Shown piece by piece: positions 1 to 7,519 of a stretch of DNA of 34,850 bases. The DNA is from Flavobacteriales bacterium. Its GTDB lineage: Bacteria > Bacteroidota > Bacteroidia > Flavobacteriales > Flavobacteriaceae. A program made the position numbers and the translations under genes. The notes under the pieces are model-generated. The model saw nothing but the letters and a program-made list of their open reading frames with translations, was not told where the DNA came from and made no database searches. The stretch spans positions 1 through 34,850 of the forward strand of contig JAMONO010000086.1 in assembly GCA_027065715.1 (NCBI GenBank), in the 5' to 3' direction. Position 1 is the first letter of the stretch; each line of letters opens with the position of its first letter.

Positions 1-385
1 GTATTATCCTGAGCGAAGCGACAGCGAAGTGAAGAATCTAATTTAATAAACCAACCCGAAAACCAAAGATTGCCACGGCGCTCATGTCTCGCACCTCGCA
101 ATAACAACGTATTGTTAATCAAATCGTTACGTAATAAACAGTGTCATTTCGAACGCAGTGAGAAATCTTTTTCTCTTTGGTAAAAGATTCCTCAGTCGTT
201 GCACTCCTTCGTAATGACATTTGTCCTAAGCACCTGTATCCGATGCCCGTCATCTGACACCTATCAACCAATTTCAATTGATGGCGCAATTAATCCCGAA
301 AGGAGTACCGAACAATTCTGCATCAATAAAATATTGGTTAACAACAGATTGCCGCTATCAACTAACAGTAATTTTTATTAAATTC
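1..385 (+). repeat. Intergenic mosaic repeat, copy A
   Basis: This gene-free stretch is nearly identical over about 380 bp to the reverse complement of 32520-32908. It is more distantly related to 25480-25850. It is built of short modules that end in AATGACA or begin with its complement TGTCATT, for example around 145-160 and 212-225. Another module reads like the phrase 'GATTGCCACGGCGCTC' near 69-84. A TTG-started reading frame at 199-381 is open in both good copies, but six of nine base differences there change the amino acid, so I treat it as non-coding. The remainder up to the promoter at 483 shows nothing I can name. Confidence 0.85.
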
Positions 386-482
386 GGGGCAGAAACTTTT
401 TGTTTTGCTTTGGTATAACACCACTTTTGTTTAATTACGTTAAACAATCCTAAAATTTAACCGGTGTTATATCAAAAACAAT

Positions 483-490
483 TATATTTG
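483..490 (+). promoter_or_regulatory. -7 promoter box TATATTTG
   Basis: Exact match to the Bacteroidota TAnnTTTG -7 consensus, 19 bp ahead of the ATG of the DUF4834 gene. I see no clear TTG -33 element at the expected distance. Confidence 0.6.
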
Positions 491-509
491 TTGCCAAATA
501 CAGATACTT

Positions 510-767
510 ATGTTCAAAGCAATTCTTATTTTTATCCTTATTTACTACGTATTTAAACTGATTATGCGCTTGTTGGCGCCGTATATGGCTCAAAAAATGA
601 TGGAAAAAGCCGCGCGTAATTTTGAAAATCAGTTTAAAAATCCATACTACAAAGAAAAGCCGGTTGCCAAAGAAGGCGAAACTATTATTGAGAAAAAACC
701 AAATGAAAACACCTCCGTTTCAAATAAAAATGAAGGTGATTATATCGATTATGAAGAGGTTGATTAG
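510..767 (+). CDS. DUF4834 family small membrane protein
   Basis: This 85-residue protein has one hydrophobic segment at about residues 4-26, containing two arginine/lysine breaks. A charged, lysine- and glutamate-rich tail follows and ends in an acidic DYEEVD. The pattern and length fit DUF4834, a family of uncharacterised single-pass proteins common in Flavobacteriia; its role is unknown. The start is the first ATG after the -7 box at 483-490, which leaves a short leader. The gene ends four bases inside the convergent PorP/SprF gene (shared TTAG). It has no obvious functional partner here. Confidence 0.75.
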   Translation: MFKAILIFILIYYVFKLIMRLLAPYMAQKMMEKAARNFENQFKNPYYKEKPVAKEGETIIEKKPNENTSVSNKNEGDYIDYEEVD

Positions 768-1741
768 TTTATTTCGGGGCAGCCTATTCTTACCAATTGT
801 TGTTTACAATTAAAATTATAACCCAAGGTTATTTGATGAAAACCACTGTTACTGATAGGTGTTTCGCCTAAATCGTATGTGTAAGTGTATGCAAAAGTAA
901 ATTTGCTGATTTTAACTCCCATGATAGGCGTAATATTGTGGTAAATAGCTTGGTTTACTTGGTCGTCCCAATCCTTGCGATAGGAAGCTCCGAGATAGAA
1001 AATGTTGCTATCGGTCATATTGAAATAAAATTTCATATTCATATCGGTAATAACTTGTCCCGAATATTCTTTATATTGAGCCATAACCGAAGGTTCGATA
1101 TGAAAGTTTTTACTTCCCAAATAGTAACCGATGGAACCTACATAGTTTCTCAAATTGACTTGTTCGTATTTTGAATACAAATCACGACTTATCAGTAGGG
1201 CGTTTTTTAGAGTGGCATTAAAAAAGAAACCGCGTACATGGTATGAAAATCCGAAATCGACATTGTAATATGATGCACTTTGAACCACACCGGCTATTAT
1301 CGGGTCAAAACGATTGGGGTCAAAACCGGTTTCGTCCAATTGGTTCTGCACAAACATACCGGCAATACCAAATGAAAGTTTATTGACATATTCGCCGTTC
1401 CCAAAATTTAAATGGTGCGCAAAAGCCAATTGTAAACCTTTTTGTGAATGATAGCCGTTACGGTCGTTAAAGATAATGGCACCAATTCCGTTTTGTCCTT
1501 CTTCGCCTAAGTGCGTATGAAAACTAAATGTTTGTAACATCGGATTGTCTTGTATGTCAAACCATTGCATGCGTCCGGTTAAGCGTACCTTGGCACAACT
1601 GCTGGCACCGGCCATGGAAGGGTGCAATAAAAACAGATTGTCGGACAAGTAATCGTGATATATGGGTATGCCTTCTTGCCCGTAAGTTTTGTAAGTAGTA
1701 AAATATAGTAACGCTAAAAATAGAAATAATATTCGTTTCAT
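764..1741 (-). CDS. PorP/SprF family type IX secretion membrane protein
   Basis: 325 residues with an N-terminal signal peptide (about 1-21, ending YKTYGQ). The mature start 'GIPIYHDYLSDNLFLLHPS' followed by 'AGASSCAKVRLTGRMQW' is the hallmark opening of PorP/SprF proteins. The rest alternates short aromatic beta-strands, as expected for an outer-membrane barrel. Members of this family work with the type IX secretion machine, and SprF supports SprB adhesin export. Many genomes hold several paralogues, usually each next to a large T9SS substrate. No such substrate lies in this window, so this is a stand-alone paralogue and its cargo cannot be inferred. Its stop codon overlaps that of the convergent DUF4834 gene. 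Confidence 0.88.
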   Translation of the reverse strand: MKRILFLFLALLYFTTYKTYGQEGIPIYHDYLSDNLFLLHPSMAGASSCAKVRLTGRMQWFDIQDNPMLQTFSFHTHLGEEGQNGIGAIIFNDRNGYHSQKGLQLAFAHHLNFGNGEYVNKLSFGIAGMFVQNQLDETGFDPNRFDPIIAGVVQSASYYNVDFGFSYHVRGFFFNATLKNALLISRDLYSKYEQVNLRNYVGSIGYYLGSKNFHIEPSVMAQYKEYSGQVITDMNMKFYFNMTDSNIFYLGASYRKDWDDQVNQAIYHNITPIMGVKISKFTFAYTYTYDLGETPISNSGFHQITLGYNFNCKQQLVRIGCPEIN

Positions 1742-1865
1742 AATTTTTTAAGTTGGTATTGTTTATGTTTTTTTTTGATATAAAAAATCATCACCTTTCC
1801 GGTGCCGATTGTCATTTATACTAAAAAACGCATAAAAGTATAAAATATTCTTTAAACTCCATAAT

Positions 1866-2816
1866 TTATTCTTTAAAAAAAGAATCAACAAATTCAATTT
1901 TATCAAATTCTTGCAAATCTTCAATTTTTTCTCCTACTCCTATATATTTAACAGGTATTTGAAACTGGTCGGATATTCCTATAACCACACCGCCTTTGGC
2001 TGTTCCGTCCAGTTTGGTAACGGCTAATGAGGTAACTTCGGTAGCTTTGGTAAATTGTTTGGCTTGTTCAAAAGCATTTTGTCCTGTTGAACCGTCCAAA
2101 ACCAACAGAACTTCGTGTGGTGCATCGGGTATGATTTTTTGCATAACTTTTTTAATTTTTGACAACTCGTTCATCAGATTTATTTTATTGTGCAAGCGTC
2201 CGGCTGTATCGATCAATACTACATCAATATCATGTGCTTTGGCAGATTGTAAAGTGTCAAAAACCACCGAGGCGGGGTCACTGCCCATTTTTTGTTTGAT
2301 AATGGGTATGTTTGCTCTGTCTGCCCAAATTTGAAGTTGGTCAATGGCGGCGGCTCTAAAAGTATCGGCGGCACCGAGCATAACTTTTTTTCCTTCTGCG
2401 GTAAATTTATACGCCAGTTTGCCAATAGTGGTGGTTTTGCCTACACCATTAACTCCAACAACCATAATGACGTAGGGTTTGGTTTTTTGTATATCAAAAT
2501 TTTCGGTTGGATTTTGAGCTTCGTTTTCGGTAAGCAAGGCGGCTATTTCTTCGCGTAATATTTTGTTGAGTTCACCGGTGCCTAAATATTTGTCGCGTGC
2601 AACTCTTTTTTCAATTCGTTCAATGATTTTCAGGGTGGTATCAACTCCTACATCGGAGGTAATCAATACTTCTTCAAGTTCGTCTAATACGTCGTCATCT
2701 ACTTTGGATTTTCCGGCTACGGCTTTTGAAAGTTTTGAAAAAAAACTGTTTTTTGATTTTTCGAGCCCTTTGTCAAGACTTTCTTTCTTTTGTTTGGAGA
2801 ATATTTTTTTAAACAT
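1866..2816 (-). CDS. ftsY: Signal recognition particle receptor FtsY
   Basis: 316 residues. FtsY is the GTPase that receives ribosome-SRP complexes at the inner membrane for co-translational insertion. The N-terminal helical domain covers about residues 1-100. The G domain shows the P-loop GVNGVGKTTT (121-130), DTFRAAAIDQL (151-161), DTAGR (203-207) and TKLDGTAKGG (267-276), all characteristic of SRP GTPases. The long acidic A domain of E. coli FtsY is missing and only a short basic N-terminus remains, which is normal in Bacteroidota. It lies downstream of rpmB-rpmG-DUF4295 on the same strand, a conserved neighbourhood, but a hairpin at 2876-2903 separates them. Confidence 0.97.
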   Translation of the reverse strand: MFKKIFSKQKKESLDKGLEKSKNSFFSKLSKAVAGKSKVDDDVLDELEEVLITSDVGVDTTLKIIERIEKRVARDKYLGTGELNKILREEIAALLTENEAQNPTENFDIQKTKPYVIMVVGVNGVGKTTTIGKLAYKFTAEGKKVMLGAADTFRAAAIDQLQIWADRANIPIIKQKMGSDPASVVFDTLQSAKAHDIDVVLIDTAGRLHNKINLMNELSKIKKVMQKIIPDAPHEVLLVLDGSTGQNAFEQAKQFTKATEVTSLAVTKLDGTAKGGVVIGISDQFQIPVKYIGVGEKIEDLQEFDKIEFVDSFFKE

Positions 2817-2875
2817 AATGTATGTTGAATTTAATGGACGAATATACTATTTTTTGCTTATAAATTCAAACTAAA

Positions 2876-2903
2876 AAATCCATTCGCAAGAGCGAACGGA
2901 TTT
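2876..2903 (-). terminator. Rho-independent terminator after DUF4295
   Basis: A 12-bp stem with one mismatch (AAATCCATTCGC against GCGAACGGATTT) and an AAGA loop. On the minus strand it is followed by a run of six T. It sits between the DUF4295 stop and the ftsY start, so the ribosomal-protein transcript should largely end here. Confidence 0.8.
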
Positions 2904-2932
2904 GTTTATGTTGTTTGGTTTTTTTTACAATT

Positions 2933-3082
2933 TTATTTCTTAAAAAAATCTTTGGCTAAATCAGCGTTTACGATTTTTTCTTCAAAGACATAAGCACCTG
3001 TTTTAGGTGATTTCTTCATGCGGATCACTTTGGTATATTTTTTCGATCCGGTTTGTAAGGTTGCTACTGTTTTCTTTGCCAT
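2933..3082 (-). CDS. DUF4295 family small basic protein
   Basis: This 49-residue ORF starts MAKKTVATLQTGSKKY and ends AKDFFKK. It is very basic and contains the phrase KSPKTGAYVFEEKI, typical of DUF4295. The family is nearly restricted to Bacteroidota and is almost always found directly after rpmB and rpmG, which is the arrangement here (7 bp after the L33 stop). Its association with ribosomal protein genes suggests a ribosome-linked role, but its function is not established. It is probably transcribed from the promoter upstream of rpmB. Confidence 0.9.
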   Translation of the reverse strand: MAKKTVATLQTGSKKYTKVIRMKKSPKTGAYVFEEKIVNADLAKDFFKK

Positions 3083-3089
3083 GTCTTAA

Positions 3090-3278
3090 TTATTTTATTT
3101 CTTTGTGTAAAGTGTATCTACGTAAAATCGGGTTGTATTTTCTCAATTCAAGTCTTCCCGGTGTATTCTTACGGTTTTTGGTGGTAATATATCGGGAGGT
3201 TCCGGGCATACCACTGTCTTTGTGTTCGGTGCACTCCAATATAACTTGCACTCTGTTACCTTTTGCTTTCTTTGCCAT
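3090..3278 (-). CDS. rpmG: 50S ribosomal protein L33
   Basis: 62 residues, the usual L33 length. The sequence [20 protein letters not shown] followed by [12 protein letters not shown] and [16 protein letters not shown] carries the family signature. Only one cysteine is present, so this is a zinc-free (C-) type: the CxxC pairs of zinc-binding L33 are missing. Its start lies 12 bp after the L28 stop and its stop 7 bp before DUF4295, so the three form an operon. Confidence 0.97.
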   Translation of the reverse strand: MAKKAKGNRVQVILECTEHKDSGMPGTSRYITTKNRKNTPGRLELRKYNPILRRYTLHKEIK

Positions 3279-3290
3279 TTCTTTCTAATT

Positions 3291-3536
3291 TTATACGTTT
3301 CTTTTTAGATAACCTTTTGCTTTTGCTTCTTTGATAGCAGCAGCAACACCTTTTTTATCAATAATTTTTAATCCTGCTTTACTTACTTTTAAAGTTACCC
3401 AGCGGTCTTCTTCAGGAATATAAAATTTCTTTTTAAAAAGATTGATATCAAATCTTCTTTTGGTTTTGTTATGGGCGTGAGAAACATTGTTTCCCATCAT
3501 AACTTTTTTTCCTGTAATTTCGCAAACTCTCGACAT
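3291..3536 (-). CDS. rpmB: 50S ribosomal protein L28
   Basis: 81 residues. The N-terminus [20 protein letters not shown] and the [12 protein letters not shown] segment are diagnostic for L28, a late-assembling 50S protein. It is the first gene of the rpmB-rpmG-DUF4295 operon and sits 36 bp downstream of a full-consensus promoter. There is only one CxxC-like remnant (C5), consistent with the zinc-free form and matching its L33 partner. Confidence 0.97.
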   Translation of the reverse strand: MSRVCEITGKKVMMGNNVSHAHNKTKRRFDINLFKKKFYIPEEDRWVTLKVSKAGLKIIDKKGVAAAIKEAKAKGYLKRNV

Positions 3537-3571
3537 CTCGCTATATTTTTATGCTTATTCAAAATTGAGTG

Positions 3572-3601
3572 CAAATTTATAAATTATTTTTTATTATACA
3601 A
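3572..3601 (-). promoter_or_regulatory. Full-consensus Bacteroidota promoter for rpmB operon
   Basis: On the minus strand TTG (3601-3599), a 19-bp spacer and TAAATTTG (3579-3572) match the TTG-N19-TAnnTTTG consensus. It lies directly upstream of rpmB. Confidence 0.8.
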
Positions 3602-3667
3602 AGCTTTTAATGATATTTTTCGTCGTTTTTTTTTGACAAAAAAATTTGTTTGTTACTTGCCGGGAGA

Positions 3668-4738
3668 TTAAAATAATTTATATCCTAAATTCAACCCTAA
3701 TCCTCCGTATGTTGATATATTATAATTTAATTGTATAAACAAACGTTCAAAGTCGGCACGAACTCCCATATCAAATTTTGTTCGGGTAAATGTACCGGAC
3801 AAGTCCAACGGATCATCGACATCTTCGGCAACTACACTTCCTATACCAACCGGGTCGGCTATATAGACGGGGTATCTGCCTGTAACTTGTATATTTGAGC
3901 TTCCTACATTGTATCCGCCTCCGGCAAAAATCGTAAAGTGTTCTCCTATTTGATAGTCGGCATAAGCACCAAATTGAATACTTGTAAAAAAAGTATTTAA
4001 GGCTTGGTTATCGTAAGGTCCTGTTTGATTACCGGTTGGTGTAACGGGACTGTAAACACCATTGGGTTGCACGTTGAGGTCGGCATGTCCGTACAAATAA
4101 GAGGCACCGGCTTGCAAACTGATGCCAAAATCCGAATCACGCAATGATTTTATAAACATCGCCATATCTTGTTGAAAGGCAAGCCCAAACATACCAACCT
4201 TTAAGTCGGAGGTAGGCACTTGCACGTAGGGTATAAAATGAGCGGTCAAATTGGTATATTTCAGTCGATAAGTCGCACTTAAAAAGGGAAGCGGCAAAGC
4301 CGATTTTTGTCCGCCCCCCGGCGTATCAAATTCTATCAAAGGACGTCCCAATAAGTCTTTTTGTTTGGAAACCAAAGTAATAACTTGCAACGAGTCTCCA
4401 AAAACCGTGGGAGTTATGTGCCGGGTCGGATCTTTGGGCTCTAAATTTTGCAATCCTATTTTATCGACATCAAAACTTAAATCTTCGGAAGGAACACTTA
4501 CATAAGCCAATTTTACCGAAAGTAACAAATGACGTTTTTGCTCTTTTTTAATTTTGGTGTAACTTACATCGGACAAACCGTAAACAATGGCTTTATTAAT
4601 GGGGGTGATATAAGCATTGACCAGTTTGGCTCCGTCGTCCAAACCGGCTTGAATAAGTTTGGCGGTATTAATAACTTCTTGTCCGTAACCGTATAAACTT
4701 GCCCATAAAATGAAGATTAATAAAAATTTTTTTTTCAT
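3668..4738 (-). CDS. DUF6588 family outer-membrane protein
   Basis: 356 residues with a signal peptide (about 1-19, ending LYGYGQ). Many amphipathic strands rich in Y/F/G follow, and a terminal aromatic residue (F356) is typical of Bacteroidota outer-membrane barrels. The layout (EVINTAKLIQAGLDDGAKL near the mature N-terminus, and a conserved glycine-rich GAYADYQIGEHFTIFAGGGYN region) fits DUF6588. The function is unknown. It has its own -7 box and stands alone between rpmB and another envelope gene on the same strand. Confidence 0.75.
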   Translation of the reverse strand: MKKKFLLIFILWASLYGYGQEVINTAKLIQAGLDDGAKLVNAYITPINKAIVYGLSDVSYTKIKKEQKRHLLLSVKLAYVSVPSEDLSFDVDKIGLQNLEPKDPTRHITPTVFGDSLQVITLVSKQKDLLGRPLIEFDTPGGGQKSALPLPFLSATYRLKYTNLTAHFIPYVQVPTSDLKVGMFGLAFQQDMAMFIKSLRDSDFGISLQAGASYLYGHADLNVQPNGVYSPVTPTGNQTGPYDNQALNTFFTSIQFGAYADYQIGEHFTIFAGGGYNVGSSNIQVTGRYPVYIADPVGIGSVVAEDVDDPLDLSGTFTRTKFDMGVRADFERLFIQLNYNISTYGGLGLNLGYKLF

Positions 4739-4763
4739 AATACGATTATTTATGATGCAATTA

Positions 4764-4771
4764 CAAAATTA
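4764..4771 (-). promoter_or_regulatory. -7 promoter box TAATTTTG
   Basis: TAnnTTTG match on the minus strand, 25 bp ahead of the DUF6588 ATG. Confidence 0.5.
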
Positions 4772-4819
4772 ATAATTATATAATGGTTTAGCGTTACAAA
4801 AGTTTCAAAAACAACTCGA

Positions 4820-5584
4820 TTAAAAATAATATTTAATTCCAATATGCAAACTGTTGCGATATTGTGAAACAAGTTTGTAATTGTTGATACCGGTTTGAAA
4901 CCGCCAGTGTCCCGAAAAATAGTTTATGTTAAATTGGCTGTTTCTAATGGTAACCGGTTCAAAATAGCTCCATTTGATCAAACCGTCCACGCTGATTTGA
5001 TTTCCAAAAAACAATTCGGTTCCTATATCGTAAACAAATCCGCCGGTATTGTTTGGGGCTTCCGAAAACATTATGCCAATTCCATACCATAAGTCAAATT
5101 TTTTGGTTCTGATACGGTGGTAATTCAATACAAATCCGGTTTGGGATAAAAAATAGCGGTTGTCGGGTATGCGTTGTGGCAGATGCACAAAACTTCCGGT
5201 GAAGTCGAGACGTTTGGCAAGGCGTAATTGGGCTTGCCAATGTCCGAAAAAATATTGTTGTTGGTCGAAAGCGATGTTGCCGCTTATTTCCAAACGAAAC
5301 GGAACCGATTCGTTTTGGTAGGTATAATTTCCTTCGTTTTTGTCAAAATACGGATACGGTGTCAGGGCGGCATGGTGCATGGGAGTATTACGTTCCCAAT
5401 AGGTTTCAAACAAAATACCGTAAGTTATTTCCGAAAAAAACCAATATACGATGTCGGTCAAAGGATTATAGTTTTCGGTTTGTCTTGTTTGAACCGTAGT
5501 GATTAGCGGTTTTGTTTGTAAATTATTTTGCGAAAAAATCGATTGAACAACTAATAATAACAGAAGTAAAGCAATTTTTTTCAT
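4820..5584 (-). CDS. Probable outer-membrane beta-barrel protein, unknown family
   Basis: 254 residues that I cannot assign to a named family. An N-terminal signal peptide (about 1-18, MKKIALLLLLLVVQSIFSQ) is clear. The mature part alternates polar and aromatic residues (FGHWQAQLRLAKRLDF, FRFQTGINNYKL-like strands) and ends in KYYF, a typical barrel C-terminus. This suggests a small outer-membrane barrel of perhaps ten or twelve strands. It is on the same strand as the DUF6588 gene downstream, 81 bp away. It may be an independent unit, since that gene has its own -7 box. Confidence 0.6.
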   Translation of the reverse strand: MKKIALLLLLLVVQSIFSQNNLQTKPLITTVQTRQTENYNPLTDIVYWFFSEITYGILFETYWERNTPMHHAALTPYPYFDKNEGNYTYQNESVPFRLEISGNIAFDQQQYFFGHWQAQLRLAKRLDFTGSFVHLPQRIPDNRYFLSQTGFVLNYHRIRTKKFDLWYGIGIMFSEAPNNTGGFVYDIGTELFFGNQISVDGLIKWSYFEPVTIRNSQFNINYFSGHWRFQTGINNYKLVSQYRNSLHIGIKYYF

Positions 5585-5658
5585 CCGGTAAATTTTATTT
5601 TACCATGCAATAATTATTCCATGTTTATCGATTATTTCTCGATTTGTTTTAAAAAAAA

Positions 5659-5871
5659 CTAAACAACAAATGTAATAAACCGGTAAGTATCCAAACAGGA
5701 AAAAAAATACAGGAACGAATCAAATATTTTTGAAATGAAATTTTTTAATGTTTTTACAGGTTCACGATAAGTTATTATTATAATTTGGTATAAAAGACGA
5801 AAAATTGCAAATAATAACAATATACTCAATACAATCAGCAGCAAGTTTATAACCAAATCGAAAATATGCAT
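5659..5871 (-). CDS. Small membrane protein, unknown
   Basis: 70 residues with a strongly hydrophobic N-terminal half (about 5-35, ILLLFAIF within), then a lysine-containing linker and a second aromatic hydrophobic patch. The ATG follows the stop of the LpxL-like gene by only 7 bp on the same strand, the main evidence that it is translated. No family is recognised. It could be a small accessory protein for the acyltransferase, or a spurious AT-rich frame; the spacing favours a real gene. Confidence 0.5.
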   Translation of the reverse strand: MHIFDLVINLLLIVLSILLLFAIFRLLYQIIIITYREPVKTLKNFISKIFDSFLYFFSCLDTYRFITFVV

Positions 5872-5878
5872 GTCAAAA

Positions 5879-6766
5879 TTAAGGTTTTTTGCCTTGATGT
5901 TTAAATCGGTTGTGCGTCCATAAGTAATAACGGGGTTCTTGACGCACTTGTTGTTCGAGTTTTTCTACAAAAATATCGGTAAGTTTGTAGTCGGGAACTG
6001 ATAGAGGTTGGTCTGTTATCAATTCGAATTTTACTTCGTAATAACCTCGTTTAGTTTTTTTTATGTTCATAAAAACATAAGCGGCATCGTATTTTTTGGC
6101 TAAATCTTCGGGTCCGGTATGCACCGGCACGTCTTTTACACCCAAAAACGAACGCCAATATTTGCCGCGGTGTAGTTGAGGAGATTGGTCGGAAAGTAAA
6201 CCGAGAATAAACTTTTGATTTTGGTTTTTAAACTGTTCCAACGAGCGTCTTAGTTGTTTGGTTTCAATAAGTCTGCCACCAAAACGCTGGCGGTTTTTGA
6301 GCATCAGTTTTTCAAAATAACGATTGTTAATTTTAAGATAAGTTGCCACCGGAAAAGCTTTGGTATGCGTGGCTAACGAAAATATCCATTCCCAATTGGC
6401 ATAATGTCCGCCTACAACTACAATGTTTTTCTCTTCTTCTGTCAGTTTGTTTAGCAATTCGACATTTATAAATACAAATCTTTTTTGCATCTGAGATAAC
6501 GGCATGTGAAAAGCTTTAATCATTTCGACAAACATGTCGGAAAAATGTCTGTAAAAGGCTTTTTCGATATAAAGGCGTTCTCGGTCTGATTTTTTTGGAA
6601 ATACCAAAGCCAGATTATTTCGAACAACTTTTTTGCGATAGCCGACTATTTTATACATTAATATATATAAGAGGTCGGAAAAACGATATAATACCCAAAA
6701 AGGCATGTATGAAGTTATCCAAATTAACGGATATAATAAAAGGAACAATAGTAATTGCACAATCAA
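5879..6766 (-). CDS. LpxL/HtrB-like lysophospholipid acyltransferase
   Basis: 295 residues. Enzymes of this family transfer a fatty acyl chain onto the lipid A precursor or a related lipid at the cytoplasmic face of the inner membrane. The N-terminus (1-40) is a membrane anchor. The catalytic HxxxxE box is H121-YANW-E126, in VGGHYANWEWIFS. A conserved LGLLSDQSP-type loop and the ALVFPKK segment near 53-59 also fit. The length is normal for Bacteroidota members. Its -7 box at 6790-6797 lies between it and the divergent phosphopantetheinyl transferase. Another lipid A gene in the window, lpxH, is not adjacent. Confidence 0.88.
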   Translation of the reverse strand: MIVQLLLFLLLYPLIWITSYMPFWVLYRFSDLLYILMYKIVGYRKKVVRNNLALVFPKKSDRERLYIEKAFYRHFSDMFVEMIKAFHMPLSQMQKRFVFINVELLNKLTEEEKNIVVVGGHYANWEWIFSLATHTKAFPVATYLKINNRYFEKLMLKNRQRFGGRLIETKQLRRSLEQFKNQNQKFILGLLSDQSPQLHRGKYWRSFLGVKDVPVHTGPEDLAKKYDAAYVFMNIKKTKRGYYEVKFELITDQPLSVPDYKLTDIFVEKLEQQVRQEPRYYLWTHNRFKHQGKKP

Positions 6767-6789
6767 TTTTTTTGTTAAATTTGAATAAA

Positions 6790-6797
6790 CAAAGTTA
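6790..6797 (-). promoter_or_regulatory. -7 promoter box TAACTTTG
   Basis: TAnnTTTG match on the minus strand, 23 bp ahead of the LpxL-like ATG, in the divergent intergenic region. Confidence 0.55.
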
Positions 6798-6856
6798 CGG
6801 CTATATTTTAGTTTTTAAAAATCGGAATAAACCTCTAAATATTTTTATCATTTGAC

Positions 6857-7456
6857 ATGCCTTTGCAAAAAATAATCATATCACCGGTCAGTCAATTGTA
6901 TTTGTGGCACGTTACCGAAGATATTTCGCAATTGAAATTTCAATTACGGGTGATTTCGCACGATTATCTGAGGTTTAAAAATGAAATACATCAAAAGCAA
7001 AACTTAGCCAAACAGTTGTTAATTAGTTATTTAAAATTACAAGATAAGTTAAATTATTTACCTTCGGGCAAGCCTGTTCTGTCCGGCGGACAATATATTT
7101 CTATTTCACACAGCGGCTATTGGGTAGGTATTAGTTTGTCGCGAGTACCTGTGGGTTTGGATTTGCAAACACAACAAAACAAGTTGCTAAAAGTTGCTCC
7201 CAAATTTGTTCACAAAAGCGAACAACAATTGTTTGACAACCGGATTAACACCCTGCAATATATTTGGACTGCCAAAGAAAGTATATACAAATTGGCGGGA
7301 ACAAAAACACTTTCTTTAAAAAACGATATACGATTGTTGTCAATTGACAGCTTGCTTCAAAAAGGAACGGCTTGTTTGCAGCATAAAAAAGAAGTTTCGT
7401 TGTTTTTTAACAAAATAACTTCCGGTTTGTTAAGCTGTCAAGCCGTTTTTCGATGA
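6857..7456 (+). CDS. 4'-phosphopantetheinyl transferase superfamily protein
   Basis: 199 residues. Such enzymes move the phosphopantetheine arm of CoA onto a carrier-protein serine. Visible signatures are SISHSGYWVGI (82-92, the first conserved block), VGLDLQ (99-104, metal-binding aspartate D102) and WTAKESIYK (137-145, the KExxxK block that supplies E141 and K145). The length and pattern fit the short Sfp/AcpT-like branch. No polyketide or peptide synthetase lies nearby, so the substrate may simply be the fatty-acid acyl carrier protein or an unseen pathway. Transcribed divergently from the LpxL-like gene. Confidence 0.85.
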   Translation: MPLQKIIISPVSQLYLWHVTEDISQLKFQLRVISHDYLRFKNEIHQKQNLAKQLLISYLKLQDKLNYLPSGKPVLSGGQYISISHSGYWVGISLSRVPVGLDLQTQQNKLLKVAPKFVHKSEQQLFDNRINTLQYIWTAKESIYKLAGTKTLSLKNDIRLLSIDSLLQKGTACLQHKKEVSLFFNKITSGLLSCQAVFR

Positions 7457-7492
7457 TTGACAATTGAGTTATATCGCTTTAAAAAGCTTTCT

Positions 7493-7500
7493 TATCTTTG
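7493..7500 (+). promoter_or_regulatory. -7 promoter box TATCTTTG
   Basis: TAnnTTTG match 19 bp before the ATG at 7520. It falls after the in-frame ATG at 7457, so the downstream ATG is the likely start of the OlsF-like gene. Confidence 0.6.
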
Positions 7501-7519
7501 CATAAATATTCTTTTATTG

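Noticed and set aside
199-381. 60-codon frame open in both repeat copies A and C
   Set aside because: Six of nine base differences between copies change the amino acid, the start is TTG, and the frame lies in a mosaic repeat. There is no sign of selection for protein.
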